Counted from the first letter of the stretch, positions 26,741 through 36,434 are shown. The stretch is 64,000 nucleotides of DNA from Spirosoma sp. KCTC 42546 (GCF_006965485.1 NZ_CP041360.1:4754501-4818500), one strand, 5' to 3'. Made by a program: numbers and translations. Notes: generated by a model not told the origin, from the sequence alone.

Positions 26741-29290
26741 CTAGCCTGATAATACCGGATTCATTTCTGGCACTTGTGATAAGGGTGTTTCCTCATGCGT
26801 TATGGCCCATTGTAAGTCGTCTCCCTGAAGCCCGACCTGAATGGCCGATCCTTTGGTTACCTCGCCCGCAATGATCATCCTCGAAATGGGTCGCCGAAGC
26901 TGGTTTCGAATGACACCCTTTAGTTGCCGGGCACCGTACTGAGGAGTGAAGCCCGACAAGGCCAGGTGCCTACGAGCTTCAGTCGTCAAGTCGAGCGTAA
27001 TTCCCTGCTTGGTGAGCTGATCAGTCAGTCCACGCAGATGCAGACTGAAAATCCGAACCGCATTCTCTTCGGAGATTGGTGCGAAGGGTACAATCTCGGT
27101 CAGGCGGGCCAGAAACTCGGGCCGAAAATTCCGGCTCATCGACTCCATTAATTCGTTGGTCGTCGGAATCTGCCCCTCACCGAAACGCTGGATAACTAAC
27201 TGACTACCAATGTTTGATGTAAACAGAACAACAGCATCGGAGAAGTCGCCTTCTTTTCCAAGACGGTCGTGTAAGCGGCCCTCATCAAGAATTTGGAGGA
27301 AGATATCGAATACCGATGGATGCGCCTTTTCGATCTCATCGAACAGCACCACCGAGTACGGTTTTTCCCGGATTTTATTCACCAGCAAACCACCTTCTTC
27401 ATAGCCAACATAGCCCGGAGGAGCACCATAAAGCAGAGCCGCCGAATGCTCTTCCTTGAACTCCGACATATCGAACCGAATCAGAAACGACTCGTCGTTG
27501 AACAGGAAATCGGCCAGCGACTTTGCCAGTTCGGTTTTTCCGGTGCCGGTTGGCCCCAGCAGGAAGAACGAACCAATGGGCTGACCCGCTTTCGTCAGCC
27601 CTGAGCGAGCTTCCAGAATGGCATCGGCTACAGCTTTTACGGCATGATCCTGACCAATCACCCGCTTTTTCAGTACCTCATCCATCGCCAGCAGTTTATC
27701 ACGCTCCTGGCTCTGGATTTTGCCAAGCGGAATACCCGTTTTGTGCGAAATCACAGCCGCCACGTCGTGTCGATCGACACTCGTTTTGGCCGTAGCCATC
27801 ATCTCCGTCAGGCGGCTCAGGGTTTGTCGGATATGGTCGGATAAGGTTGGAGCCGTTTCAAACGGATCAGTTACAGCTTCCTCATCGGTTGCAGCATCCG
27901 CTGTCAGATTTGCCAGTAAGATCGGGCTGATTTTATTTTCCAGTTCCTGATGCAGATAGCGTAGGTCGCGCAGGGAATCTGTCCCTTCACTATTGACGAT
28001 CAACGCGTCGAGCTGTTCCGTCAGTTGAGCCACTTCGGCAGGTGTTCGTTCGCTAATCATCCGCACTGCCGAGAGCGTACGGTCGAGCAGGTCAACGGCG
28101 GCATCGGGCAACCGCCGATTGCGGCTATATCGCTTGGCCAGGGTTACCGCTTCAGCCACGGCATCGGTGCCTACACTGAGCTGGTGGTGTTTTTCGTAGA
28201 AAGGAACCAAACGCTGAATCATCCGAATGGCGGTCTCCACGTTCGGTTCCTCCACACGCAGTACATCGAATCGACGACTGAAAGCCTCATCCGTTTCAAT
28301 GTATTTTCGGTATTCATCGAGGGTTGTGGCACCAATAACCGTCAGATTCCCCTTGGCCAGTTCGGGTTTAAGCAGGTTCGCTACGCCCGTTCCCAGCGGA
28401 CCCCGGCTATCCAGCAGTTGATGAATTTCATCGATAAACAGAATGATCTTCGTATCCTGTTTCAGTTCTTTCAGGATGCTTTTCAGCCGGTCCTCCACCT
28501 CCCCTTTGTAGGAAGCTCCTGCTACCAGCGCACCCAGATCAAGTTCGAGCAACCGGGCGTTTTGCAGGTGATTGGGTACTTGTCCTGCCACTATATTTAA
28601 GGCAAAACCATCGGCAAGAGCTGTTTTGCCAACCCCAGGTTCGCCTACCAGAATAACGTTGGGTTTTGTTCGCCGACCTAAGGTTTCCGTCATCATGCGT
28701 ACTTCCCGGTCACGGCCAATAATTGGATCTAACCGGCCTTCGGCAGCCATGGCTGTTTTATCCACGCAATAGCGAAGGAGCGCTTGCCCCGGTGTTGCCG
28801 ATACTGATGAACTGGATTTCTGTTGACCAGTCTCTTTGCTATCGGGCGCTACGGCAGTTTGTACATCGGCATCCGCTAAAGCCGCCTGCATCAGTTCGGC
28901 CTGAGTGATGGGCAAGCTGCGTAGCTGCTCAGCCGTAAACGCTACACCGGGTTTCAACAGAGCAGCCAGTACACAAACGGGATCTGTCTGCGCTTTACCC
29001 AGTTGCATGGCTACCAGATCGGCCAGTTCCATAGCGGTTTTCACCTGCTCATCGCCCGGTGGATTAGGGGATAATCGGCTCGATTTCGGGCTGGCTTCCA
29101 GTCGAACCTCCGCCCATTCGCGCAGGTAAGGCACATCCTGACCAATAACCGCCAGCCACGAAGCCATTCCGACCTCATTATGCAACAGACCCATGAGCAA
29201 ATGCGCCGGAGCGAATAGTTCGTTCTGGTACTCTTTTGAGAGGGCCTGGGCAATCTGTATGGCCCGTTTTACGCTTTCCGTGTACGCCAT
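26741..29290 (-). CDS. clpV: T6SS ATPase ClpV (TssH)
   Basis: An 849-residue Clp/Hsp100 AAA+ protein: N-terminal domain (about 1-150), first ATPase module with GEPGVGKTAL, a middle coiled region shorter than in ClpB, second ATPase module with GPTGTGKTEL and FDEIEKAH, and a C-terminal D2-small domain (FTPQYGARQLKGVIRNQLRRP). Its place between PAAR and tssO identifies it as ClpV, which unfolds contracted TssB/TssC sheath, rather than housekeeping ClpB. Confidence 0.92.
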   Translation of the reverse strand: MAYTESVKRAIQIAQALSKEYQNELFAPAHLLMGLLHNEVGMASWLAVIGQDVPYLREWAEVRLEASPKSSRLSPNPPGDEQVKTAMELADLVAMQLGKAQTDPVCVLAALLKPGVAFTAEQLRSLPITQAELMQAALADADVQTAVAPDSKETGQQKSSSSVSATPGQALLRYCVDKTAMAAEGRLDPIIGRDREVRMMTETLGRRTKPNVILVGEPGVGKTALADGFALNIVAGQVPNHLQNARLLELDLGALVAGASYKGEVEDRLKSILKELKQDTKIILFIDEIHQLLDSRGPLGTGVANLLKPELAKGNLTVIGATTLDEYRKYIETDEAFSRRFDVLRVEEPNVETAIRMIQRLVPFYEKHHQLSVGTDAVAEAVTLAKRYSRNRRLPDAAVDLLDRTLSAVRMISERTPAEVAQLTEQLDALIVNSEGTDSLRDLRYLHQELENKISPILLANLTADAATDEEAVTDPFETAPTLSDHIRQTLSRLTEMMATAKTSVDRHDVAAVISHKTGIPLGKIQSQERDKLLAMDEVLKKRVIGQDHAVKAVADAILEARSGLTKAGQPIGSFFLLGPTGTGKTELAKSLADFLFNDESFLIRFDMSEFKEEHSAALLYGAPPGYVGYEEGGLLVNKIREKPYSVVLFDEIEKAHPSVFDIFLQILDEGRLHDRLGKEGDFSDAVVLFTSNIGSQLVIQRFGEGQIPTTNELMESMSRNFRPEFLARLTEIVPFAPISEENAVRIFSLHLRGLTDQLTKQGITLDLTTEARRHLALSGFTPQYGARQLKGVIRNQLRRPISRMIIAGEVTKGSAIQVGLQGDDLQWAITHEETPLSQVPEMNPVLSG

Positions 29291-29313
29291 CAGAATAAGG
29301 GATTTAGTGCTTT

Positions 29314-29433
29314 GTCATTGATGGTTATTCGGTTGTCATTGATTGTCATTAATAGTTATTCGGTAGTCAATTTTGGGTTGCATTGATTTTTACAAGGAAT
29401 GACAACCAATGCCCAACAATGACAATCAATGAC
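29314..29433. repeat. Quasi-palindrome of the TTGTCATTGATTGTCA type between tssO and clpV
   Basis: The left part repeats GTCATTGAT, GTTATTCG and TTGTCATTGATTGTCATTA. The right part holds GACAACCAATG...AACAATGACAATCAATGAC. The arms pair and each arm is also internally repetitive. The same words appear at 40846-40964 and, as a single arm, near 26674-26715. Confidence 0.75.
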
Positions 29434-29439
29434 ACTATT

Positions 29440-30360
29440 TTAGTCAGAGCCTAACCGGCGCAGTTTATCATTGATTGCCGTAATACGTTGCTTGGCGTCG
29501 GGACGGGTATTTTTCTCGAGTGTTTCCATCGCAAACTCATAAAGCGGTCGTCGCCAGAGGGGTGGGCGGTTGGTGGCATCAGCTTTTTTCTCGCAACGGT
29601 CTACAATGTCCATTTCAACATCTGCCCGGGAAACACCAGCCGATACCGGAGCGGGTGCCGGAATCGTAGCCCCAGCTGCTTTTAGTTGCGCCGTCAGTTC
29701 ATTAATCCGATTTTGGGCGGCTACCATTTTACCCGTGCATTCCTGAAACTGTGCCAGGTAGTTGGGCCCTCCTCCACCCGACGGAGCAGGCGCAGCTGCG
29801 GCTGGTGCGGCTGTTTTAGCTGCCAGAATTTTCAGCATTTCATTTTCCTGGCGAGCCTGGGTGAGCGCTGCCGTTAGTTTATCGACCTGGCTTGCGTCGA
29901 TGCCCTTTTTCTCGAGCAGGTCGCGCAGATAGGTGATGCTATTACGATAGGTCAATACGGCATCGTATGCGCCAATGATGCCATATGACAGTTGTTTGTT
30001 AAGAGGCTGCAATTGTGCCGTGTCGGCTTTAAGCCCATTCACTTGCTGCTGAAGACCACTTTCCAGACCTGAGAGTTGGTTTTTTATGCTTCCCTTTTCT
30101 ATATCCGTTGCTTTAAGGTAAGCCTGATCGGTGGTTTGAATGGTTTTAAGATCCGCGCTTACCCCATCCATCCGTTTCATCAGCTTTTGGGTTTGTTCGT
30201 TCAGGGTTTCGTTAAGCCGGGCATTTTCCTGCTTTAATACGTAGTTTGGTGCGCTGAACAGCAGGTAGACTGCCAACAAAGGCACACTCAGCGAAAGACA
30301 ATAAACGCCCAAAAATCGACTGAAAGCCTGCTGCCGTTCGGGTTTGTTAAGCGGTTCCAT
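29440..30360 (-). CDS. tssO: T6SSiii transmembrane protein TssO
   Basis: A 306-residue protein with one N-terminal membrane helix (about 17-36, VYCLSLSVPLLAVYLLF), then a long coiled coil (about 37-190, with ENARLNETLNEQTQKLMKRMDG). A Pro/Ala/Gly linker (AAPAAAAPAPSGGGG) and a second helical part (EFQECTGKMVAAQNRINEL) follow. This layout matches TssO, one of the T6SSiii-specific envelope components. It lies between tssK and clpV, as in other Bacteroidota clusters. Confidence 0.75.
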   Translation of the reverse strand: MEPLNKPERQQAFSRFLGVYCLSLSVPLLAVYLLFSAPNYVLKQENARLNETLNEQTQKLMKRMDGVSADLKTIQTTDQAYLKATDIEKGSIKNQLSGLESGLQQQVNGLKADTAQLQPLNKQLSYGIIGAYDAVLTYRNSITYLRDLLEKKGIDASQVDKLTAALTQARQENEMLKILAAKTAAPAAAAPAPSGGGGPNYLAQFQECTGKMVAAQNRINELTAQLKAAGATIPAPAPVSAGVSRADVEMDIVDRCEKKADATNRPPLWRRPLYEFAMETLEKNTRPDAKQRITAINDKLRRLGSD

Positions 30361-30463
30361 AGGTTAGTGGAGGAGATTAGTAAGTATCGATCAATGCTAC
30401 CTTATTTTCCGACAGGTACGGACGACCTCTTAGTAAGCGGTGCCTAACTCTTATTCAATGGCC

Positions 30464-31621
30464 CTATCCTAGTGGACTCCAGCGCGAACGGGGTTTTTCG
30501 GGCGGGGTTTCCTTTACCTCATGCTCGATGATAAATACGTTTTGCCCCTTGCGCTTGCCAATGAAATCCAACTGAGCCAGTTTGTAAAAAACGTTCGTTA
30601 GTGTACGGTAAAATGTGTCTACTGCCGTGAGCAAGGTTGTTAATTCGGTATGCTCATAGGGCAGTTGAAGGGTGGCATTTAGTTGTGCTTCCAGCGCCCC
30701 CGGTGTCAGATCGGCCCACTCACTGATGTAGCCAATGAACTCTTCCCGTTCACGGCCGCTCAGCATGGTCATGACCACTCGTACCGCCTGAATGGGTCGC
30801 AGTAAGGTTTCGGCCATTTGAACCGGCGGCTCGTAGGGTATAATCCAGCTATAGCGGGTACTGATGTCGCCCAGAATGAAGGCTACCCGTTCGGCCATTA
30901 GTAAGGTGCTGGTTTGTAGTGCATTTTTGGGATCCCGCTCCTTGGTACGCTGCAAAATTTTATAGGCGTTGGTTTCCAGCGATTCAAGGTGTTTCCCAAA
31001 CTGCTGATGCCATTGCTGAAGTCGGGGCAGGCTATACACCGATGTGCAGGCAGGTAGGTAATCGATATCCTGCTGCACTTCGCCATTGCCGTACCGAACC
31101 CGCCCAACAATCAGTTGGTAGTTGAGTTCGTCAGGACGTACCTGCGTCGATGGTACCACATCCAGCCGATAATCAGGTCGGGTGTGGGGATGACGTGGGG
31201 GCGTTTCCGTCAGAATAGGTTCGCCGGTTGGGATGCGATTGAACGGATTGACCGTCAGAACCACGTCGAAGGTTTGCGGTTTTCCCGTTTGCAGGCCGTA
31301 TGTTTCAGCCAACGATGCAAAGGAGGTTGTACAGGTGAGTGAATCGGCGGGGCTATAGTAATCAATGCGGCCACCGTGTGGGCTTATAGCCCGACAACTC
31401 CGCAATTGCACCCGAATCTGCTGGTTAAAATCGCACTGAATCTGCATATCAAGCGCATTCTCGGCAGGCAGGATCCCATATCTAAATCGGGATAAACCCA
31501 GGGCGTTGCTGTCGCGCAACTGGTCATGCATAAAATTTTCCCATTCGGTAAAATGCCGGCGGGCGATCTTCATGCCATCGACCCAGTTGACAGGTGGGTA
31601 AGTAAGTTCAGGTACAGTCAT
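30464..31621 (-). CDS. tssK: T6SS baseplate protein TssK
   Basis: A 385-residue protein beginning MTVPELTYPPVNWVDGMKIARRHF, the TssK signature near the N-terminus (W..GM.i...HF). The body alternates strands and helices; the C-terminal domain (LTTLLTAVDTFYRTLTNVFYKLAQLDFIGKRKGQN) would contact the membrane complex. Shorter than proteobacterial TssK (about 440), as is usual in T6SSiii. It links the baseplate to the membrane proteins, here presumably TssN/TssO. Confidence 0.85.
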   Translation of the reverse strand: MTVPELTYPPVNWVDGMKIARRHFTEWENFMHDQLRDSNALGLSRFRYGILPAENALDMQIQCDFNQQIRVQLRSCRAISPHGGRIDYYSPADSLTCTTSFASLAETYGLQTGKPQTFDVVLTVNPFNRIPTGEPILTETPPRHPHTRPDYRLDVVPSTQVRPDELNYQLIVGRVRYGNGEVQQDIDYLPACTSVYSLPRLQQWHQQFGKHLESLETNAYKILQRTKERDPKNALQTSTLLMAERVAFILGDISTRYSWIIPYEPPVQMAETLLRPIQAVRVVMTMLSGREREEFIGYISEWADLTPGALEAQLNATLQLPYEHTELTTLLTAVDTFYRTLTNVFYKLAQLDFIGKRKGQNVFIIEHEVKETPPEKPRSRWSPLG

Positions 31622-31638
31622 ACTAGAGAGGGTTAATT

Positions 31639-31722
31639 GAATGAATAATGTAGAATGTAGAATGAATAATGTTTCATACTGAAGCTATTCATTCTTTATT
31701 ATTCATTCTACATTATTCATTC
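31639..31722. repeat. Quasi-palindrome of the GAATAATGTAGAATG type between tssG and tssK
   Basis: The left arm begins GAATGAATAATGTAGAATG and the right arm ends with its exact 19-base complement; the inner parts pair partly. It overlaps the first base of the tssG stop codon. A related one-sided word (AATGTAGAATG) recurs near 52630-52660. Confidence 0.75.
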
Positions 31723-32657
31723 TATACATACGTTGTAAAATCCAATCGTCCAATCGACTCATCGCTGGCAAATAAAAACGAATCCTTTAGTTGCGATGTA
31801 TCCAGTTCAATGCGCCAGTCAGTATCTAACGGCACAAGATAACCTGCCAGCCACTCAAGTAGCCGTCGACCATTCTGACCAGGCAAGTAACTGGTCACCT
31901 GGTCAGAATGGTCGATGTGTATCGTTATGCGTACTATAGGTTCTTCGCTATGTAGCCAGCCATTAAACACCGAATCGGTACCCAGCTCCCACTGACCCAA
32001 TGCTGGTGTATCGGTCTGTAAAAAAACCATACCTGGCGAATCGACCTGCAGGCTTACCCGCTCCTCGACCAGTTGCTCGAAACAAGCCTTCATGGCGGTC
32101 AGGTCTCCTGCCAGTTGGGATACTATGGGCAATAGGTACAGCAGCCGTTTTGTCTGGGTGGGTGTCAGGAAATCAGGTAAATTCCAGAACCAACCCAGCG
32201 GGTTATCGATCAAAGACGCATCAGCATCGGATAAGAACGCTTGCTGTCCCTGCTCTATCCGAACACGTTGCCGAAAAAACTCCTGTTCGATGGGCAGAAA
32301 AAACCGCCGGGCCGCCTGCTCACGCTGACGCTGTATGGCCATTTCGCGCAGTACGCTTTCTTTCGTCGATGATGCGTCGTTTGCTGTTGGTTGATGAAAA
32401 ACTCCCTCCGGCAACAGGTCATAAAGACCAGTCCGGTTCAGGTCAATCTGTAACCACCGTTTCGACTGATGCTGGGCTTCAATCCACTCAGTCCGGCTAA
32501 TGTCCCGACCAAATGCCCGTTTAAAGGCACCAACCGGATTAATGATCACGTCGTCGAGCGAAACACCGTCGTCGAGCATCTCTGCCAATACAACTTCTGC
32601 CCGCAGGTCAACCGGCAGGTGATTCAGACGTTCGGCGTAGTCGGCTGAGGGCTCCAT
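31722..32657 (-). CDS. tssG: T6SS baseplate protein TssG (Bacteroidetes form)
   Basis: A 311-residue protein between tssF and tssK. The N-terminal HLPVDLRAEVVLAEMLDDGV and the later FNGWLHSEEPIVRITIHID, followed by LLEWLAGYLVPLDTDWRIEL, fit the baseplate wedge protein TssG, whose last part resembles TssG of other T6SS. Sequence identity to proteobacterial TssG is visibly low, so position in the cluster carries weight. Confidence 0.75.
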   Translation of the reverse strand: MEPSADYAERLNHLPVDLRAEVVLAEMLDDGVSLDDVIINPVGAFKRAFGRDISRTEWIEAQHQSKRWLQIDLNRTGLYDLLPEGVFHQPTANDASSTKESVLREMAIQRQREQAARRFFLPIEQEFFRQRVRIEQGQQAFLSDADASLIDNPLGWFWNLPDFLTPTQTKRLLYLLPIVSQLAGDLTAMKACFEQLVEERVSLQVDSPGMVFLQTDTPALGQWELGTDSVFNGWLHSEEPIVRITIHIDHSDQVTSYLPGQNGRRLLEWLAGYLVPLDTDWRIELDTSQLKDSFLFASDESIGRLDFTTYV

Positions 32658-32694
32658 GTTATGGCTTATTTTTATGGGTTACTGTTTTTGTAAG

Positions 32695-34548
32695 CTATCC
32701 AATTACCACCTGATACGGTAAGGCCGAAACCGATTGTGACTCCAGTCTATTCTGTATTAGTTTAATCTGCTGTTCCCAGTCTGCTGGTGAGTACGTACTT
32801 CTTGCCGACGGTTCCAGACTCACTTTGATACACCGCTGAAACCCGTTTGTGGGCTGTGGGTCTATCCGAAAAGCCCGCTCCACCCGCACCGACTGAAGGT
32901 GATGCCCTAGCTCGGCCTGACACACAACCCGTACATCCTCCAGCGTAACAATACGATTCCGGGTCAACAGGGCCCGTTTGTACTGCGTAATTTTTTCAGA
33001 CTCCTTTAGCCGTTCGCGCCCACCAATGGTAGTTGTCATAAGAAAACCGGAATCCTTACGAACCGAACTATCCGCATAAGGACTTAGTCGGCTCCCAACC
33101 GGCACCCGATTAGCCGCTTCCCCATCGCACGTCCAGTACTCAATAAATACGGTATCACCGGGCTGTTTCGGTTTGATAATCAGGTAAGGGATGGAATCTC
33201 GTTTACGCGTTTTCTGATCTACTTTTGCTTCCAGTCGGGCCAGTGCCTGATTTAATTCCCGAATGACCGATGTTAGAAAATCTTCTCCCAGGGCGGCAAA
33301 GGAGGCACTTTCATCCCGCAATAAATCCTGCAAATTGGTCAGCGACTGGCGGGCATCCCGGTCGTCAAATCGGCTGACTCCATACTGCACAGTATAAGTA
33401 TCAGCCGCTAAGTCCGACAGGTTTCCGAGTGGAATGGATGTTAACTGGCGATTCTGATTGGTGCGGACGTCCCGCATCGCCAAAAAGCATCGGTCAGTTT
33501 CCAGCGGAATGATATTGAGATTTTGCTGAAGCCGATAGGTAATCCGGTGAAGCCGTCGATTAACGACCGGGAAACAGTTCAGCCCTACAATCATTCCAGC
33601 CAGGGCCTGCACACTTACTGTATGGGGCAATCGTAGCTCGATCCACCAAAGCGGCTCACGAAGAGCCCGTAACTCCCGTTCAGGAAACCATTGCCCGATT
33701 GGTGTCGGATACGCCTGCTGTTGCATACCAGCTGATTTAAATGCAGGAGCCGTTTCAACTGTTACAAAATGACGCTCAAATGTCGATACTGCCTGTTTCT
33801 CAACCTTGAACATGCTATTGAACTCATTTTCAAAAAGAAAATCCGACGTTTTTGGCACCGTTCGGCTGGGAAATCCTTCACGGACCCGAAGTTCCTGACC
33901 GGACAACCACCACGAACCACCTCTAAGGGCAGGCTGATACGTAACCCGATCCGTTTCCGACGCCCAATCAATAAAGAACGATACCCCTTCCAGCGAGGTG
34001 ATTCCCTCGGCCAGCTCTAGTCCCAGCCAAAGGGATTGGTACGGCAAAATTGCGGGTGCGCCCTGGCGTTGAGCGACGGGGGTTTTCTGCGTAGGTTCGT
34101 CTACCCGGTATACTGTTTCGGTGGTAGCCACGTATCGGATAGCCCCATCGACAATTGGATAGGCTTCGACAGGAGAGAAAAAAGCTTCCAGCGCATTGGT
34201 TGAATCCGTGCGCGATACTCCTGCCCGTTTGAAACATAATTGCGTTGTTGTTGCTACAGTGGCCCTGGGTTCAACCGATCGAACCTGCGCGATACCAAAG
34301 GCTGGCCTGGCTACATCTGGCTCCGGGTGGAGAAGCTGCGCCAGACGGTCCAGCAGCCGGGTTTGGGTATTGCCAATGGCCACCGATACCCGCTCAAACT
34401 CAACCGAACAGGCCTCGATCAACAGCGCCACCAACGGGTCGAAACTATCCAGGTCGGTCTCTGCGTAGCCCCACAATTCAGCCGCCCGGCGTAGCATCCT
34501 GGCCTTCACGCGCTCACGGGCAAAGCCTTCAGAAACAAGATCCGTCAT
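32695..34548 (-). CDS. tssF: T6SS baseplate protein TssF
   Basis: A 617-residue protein with the TssF start (RVKARMLRRAAELWGYAETDLDSFDPLVALLIEACSVE cut in parts: helix about 10-45, then LLDRLAQLLHPEPDVARPAFGI). This is the counterpart of phage gp6. C-terminal part KITQYKRALLTRNRIVTLEDVRVVCQAEL is typical of the wedge protein. It pairs with TssG and TssE. The 70-base gap to tssE holds a GGTTTACAG-type palindrome. Confidence 0.88.
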   Translation of the reverse strand: MTDLVSEGFARERVKARMLRRAAELWGYAETDLDSFDPLVALLIEACSVEFERVSVAIGNTQTRLLDRLAQLLHPEPDVARPAFGIAQVRSVEPRATVATTTQLCFKRAGVSRTDSTNALEAFFSPVEAYPIVDGAIRYVATTETVYRVDEPTQKTPVAQRQGAPAILPYQSLWLGLELAEGITSLEGVSFFIDWASETDRVTYQPALRGGSWWLSGQELRVREGFPSRTVPKTSDFLFENEFNSMFKVEKQAVSTFERHFVTVETAPAFKSAGMQQQAYPTPIGQWFPERELRALREPLWWIELRLPHTVSVQALAGMIVGLNCFPVVNRRLHRITYRLQQNLNIIPLETDRCFLAMRDVRTNQNRQLTSIPLGNLSDLAADTYTVQYGVSRFDDRDARQSLTNLQDLLRDESASFAALGEDFLTSVIRELNQALARLEAKVDQKTRKRDSIPYLIIKPKQPGDTVFIEYWTCDGEAANRVPVGSRLSPYADSSVRKDSGFLMTTTIGGRERLKESEKITQYKRALLTRNRIVTLEDVRVVCQAELGHHLQSVRVERAFRIDPQPTNGFQRCIKVSLEPSARSTYSPADWEQQIKLIQNRLESQSVSALPYQVVIG

Positions 34549-34558
34549 ATGGGTTTGA

Positions 34559-34614
34559 GGTTTACAGTTTTTGGTTTACGGTGGGCTGACCCATTCGTGA
34601 ACCAAAAACTATAC
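34559..34614. repeat. Palindrome of the GGTTTACAGTTTTTGG type between tssE and tssF
   Basis: Left GGTTTACAGTTTTTGGTTTA pairs with right GAACCAAAAACTATACTT. GGTTTACGGTGGGCTG in the centre repeats the word seen at 38819-38842. Confidence 0.7.
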
Positions 34615-34618
34615 TTAA

Positions 34619-35050
34619 TTATTCAGTAGAAAGTGGAGCCAGAAACAAGCTACGTTGAAACGAAAACTGTTCATTTGTACGTACCAACAATCCGTCGATC
34701 CAGACACTAAGTCGCCGTTTTACCCGTCGGTTGGTTCGATCGAGTTGAATTTCCTGATCCGTCAGATCAACACGCACCCGCACTTGCCTAAGTCGTTTTT
34801 CATGCTCAAGCACGGAGGCCTCTATCGACTGGCGTATATCTTCCTTCCATCGGCTGTTCGATAGATTGGAGAAATCTTCATCCCACAAACTACAGCCAAA
34901 CGATTCATCGAACCTCGATTCGTTAAAGTGCGAGGTCAGCATCAGGTAGAGATTTTGGGCAATGGATTGTGGTAATGAGCACGTTGGGTGCGGCTTGTGC
35001 GCGACTACTTCATCCAGGCGCAGCGGCAAAGCGTAATAGGGCTGTGGCAT
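34619..35050 (-). CDS. tssE: T6SS baseplate protein TssE (gp25-like)
   Basis: A 143-residue GPW/gp25 family protein: SIAQNLYLMLTSHFNESRFDESFGCSLWD is followed by RWKEDIRQSIEASVLEHEKRLRQVRVRVDL, a pattern of the gp25 fold. It sits at the hub edge of the baseplate and starts sheath assembly. It lies 11 bases from the preceding outer-membrane barrel gene, so these are probably co-transcribed. Confidence 0.88.
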   Translation of the reverse strand: MPQPYYALPLRLDEVVAHKPHPTCSLPQSIAQNLYLMLTSHFNESRFDESFGCSLWDEDFSNLSNSRWKEDIRQSIEASVLEHEKRLRQVRVRVDLTDQEIQLDRTNRRVKRRLSVWIDGLLVRTNEQFSFQRSLFLAPLSTE

Positions 35051-35061
35051 ACCATACTTTG

Positions 35062-35970
35062 TTAAAACCGGAATAATAAGCCCACCCCTACCCCCACACT
35101 GTTCATAGCAACATTGTAAATAGCTGACTGATAGGGGGAATTATTTGTGTAGTCGCCTTCACTCTTATACTGGGTAACGGTAGTCGTTGTGGTCACTTTC
35201 CCACTACTGGTACTAACGTTCGTATTTGTTACCTCTTTCGGCTGGAACGATTGGTTATAGGCAACTACCTCCGCAAACCCACGCAGGCTTTGACTTAGCC
35301 GGAACTGAATGCCTAAAGCAGCCTGATAGCCAATGGACAGCGAGTTTTTGGTAAAATCACTGGTGTATACATTAGCAGTGCTTACGCCCACATTAGGCTT
35401 GTTCAGGCTAGTTTGCACCGTTTTATAATCAAGCACGATACCACCAACAATGCCCAGCCTATTGTAGATATAATACGAGGGCCGTGATAAGGCTTTGAAG
35501 GTAATATTGGGCGTTATCGATAGTACTCTGAACGTTGTTGTGGTTGTGCTCGTGTATAGATAATTGCTTCCCTGGTAGATATTATCGGTAGTAAGCGTAG
35601 GCCCAAACAGCATATCGGCATCTATGCCAATGTTTATAAAATCGCTGACGATTGTGCCAATACCGATGCCTGCCCGAGGACCCGCCCCTAATCCTTTAGC
35701 GCTCGTTTTAAACGAGGTAACGGCCCCCGTCGAACTTGATGAGGTACTGGAATTCACTTGCGACCCTGGCGTCAGTAATCCATAAAATCCATAAATCTTT
35801 ATGTAGAATGGTGATTCAACAGCGGCTTTCGTTCTGAGAGGAGCTTTCTTAGTCGCCCCTGGCTCAGTTGACGTAGTGATGGTATTTAAAGCAATTGCGG
35901 GCTGTGCTTGTGCAGTTGTAATACTCGCGGCCAGCAGAAAAAATAGAGTTAGGTAGCGATGAGTAGTCAT
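35062..35970 (-). CDS. Outer-membrane beta-barrel protein heading the T6SS run
   Basis: A 302-residue protein with signal peptide (LTLFFLLAASITTAQAQ) and alternating amphipathic strands rich in Thr, Ser and Gly, ending GVGVGLLFRF with a C-terminal Phe as in outer-membrane barrels. Long Thr-rich loops are visible (TSTTTTTF, KVTTTTTVTQ). It is 11 bases upstream of tssE on the same strand and is the first gene of the run. It could be an outer-membrane part of this T6SS, whose TssQ/TssR-like components are not seen here, or an unrelated porin-like protein. Function unknown. Confidence 0.65.
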   Translation of the reverse strand: MTTHRYLTLFFLLAASITTAQAQPAIALNTITTSTEPGATKKAPLRTKAAVESPFYIKIYGFYGLLTPGSQVNSSTSSSSTGAVTSFKTSAKGLGAGPRAGIGIGTIVSDFINIGIDADMLFGPTLTTDNIYQGSNYLYTSTTTTTFRVLSITPNITFKALSRPSYYIYNRLGIVGGIVLDYKTVQTSLNKPNVGVSTANVYTSDFTKNSLSIGYQAALGIQFRLSQSLRGFAEVVAYNQSFQPKEVTNTNVSTSSGKVTTTTTVTQYKSEGDYTNNSPYQSAIYNVAMNSVGVGVGLLFRF

Positions 35971-36434
35971 TTGATTTATTAGTTATCGAGGATATAACAA
36001 CATACAAGTAACGGCACCGGCAACCCGACAACTATCAGTTGCTTGAGTTCCGTAAACGACAAAGTAAAACGTTAAACAAACGGCGTCATAGCGTATAACT
36101 ACGCTACTCAACGGGCATAAATCCGGGTTTTCACCACAGGCTTATGTTTAAACGGAGATAAGTTCGGCAGGTGGGCTTCCCGTTAACTAAATCAGGCGGC
36201 AGCAGTATCAAATAAAAAGACAAATTACTGATTTACAAGAGCAAAGGGACGCTTTTAACCGTATGTATCTCGTCCTCGTAAGACGCATATACATCTAATT
36301 TTACTTTCAAACTATAAACTGTAAACAAGCATGATTTTCGTAGGTCTTTGCAACCGTTTACATACTGGCTCGTCAATTGACTTTCTTATTCAATTAACTT
36401 TAGCTAATCGGTACTCTTACATTGGCTCTTATCC
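35971..36434. other. Divergent intergenic region; likely T6SS promoter region
   Basis: There is no gene in these 464 bases. On the minus strand TTACTTTG (36067-36060) differs by one base from the TAnnTTTG -7 consensus and could start the T6SS transcript, but no TTG is seen at the right distance. One unpaired copy of an AAACTATAAACTGTAAAC word lies at 36309-36326. Confidence 0.35.

Noticed and set aside
27293..28600. Long + strand frames opposite clpV
   Set aside because: Shadows of clpV codon bias; the protein sequences match no family and lack promoter or spacing features.
18741..35050. The contractile locus as a phage tail or extracellular injection system
   Set aside because: ClpV, TssK, TssO, PAAR-VgrG, Hcp and TssB/TssC form a T6SS set; there is no tape measure, tail fibre, or eCIS-type AAA gene.
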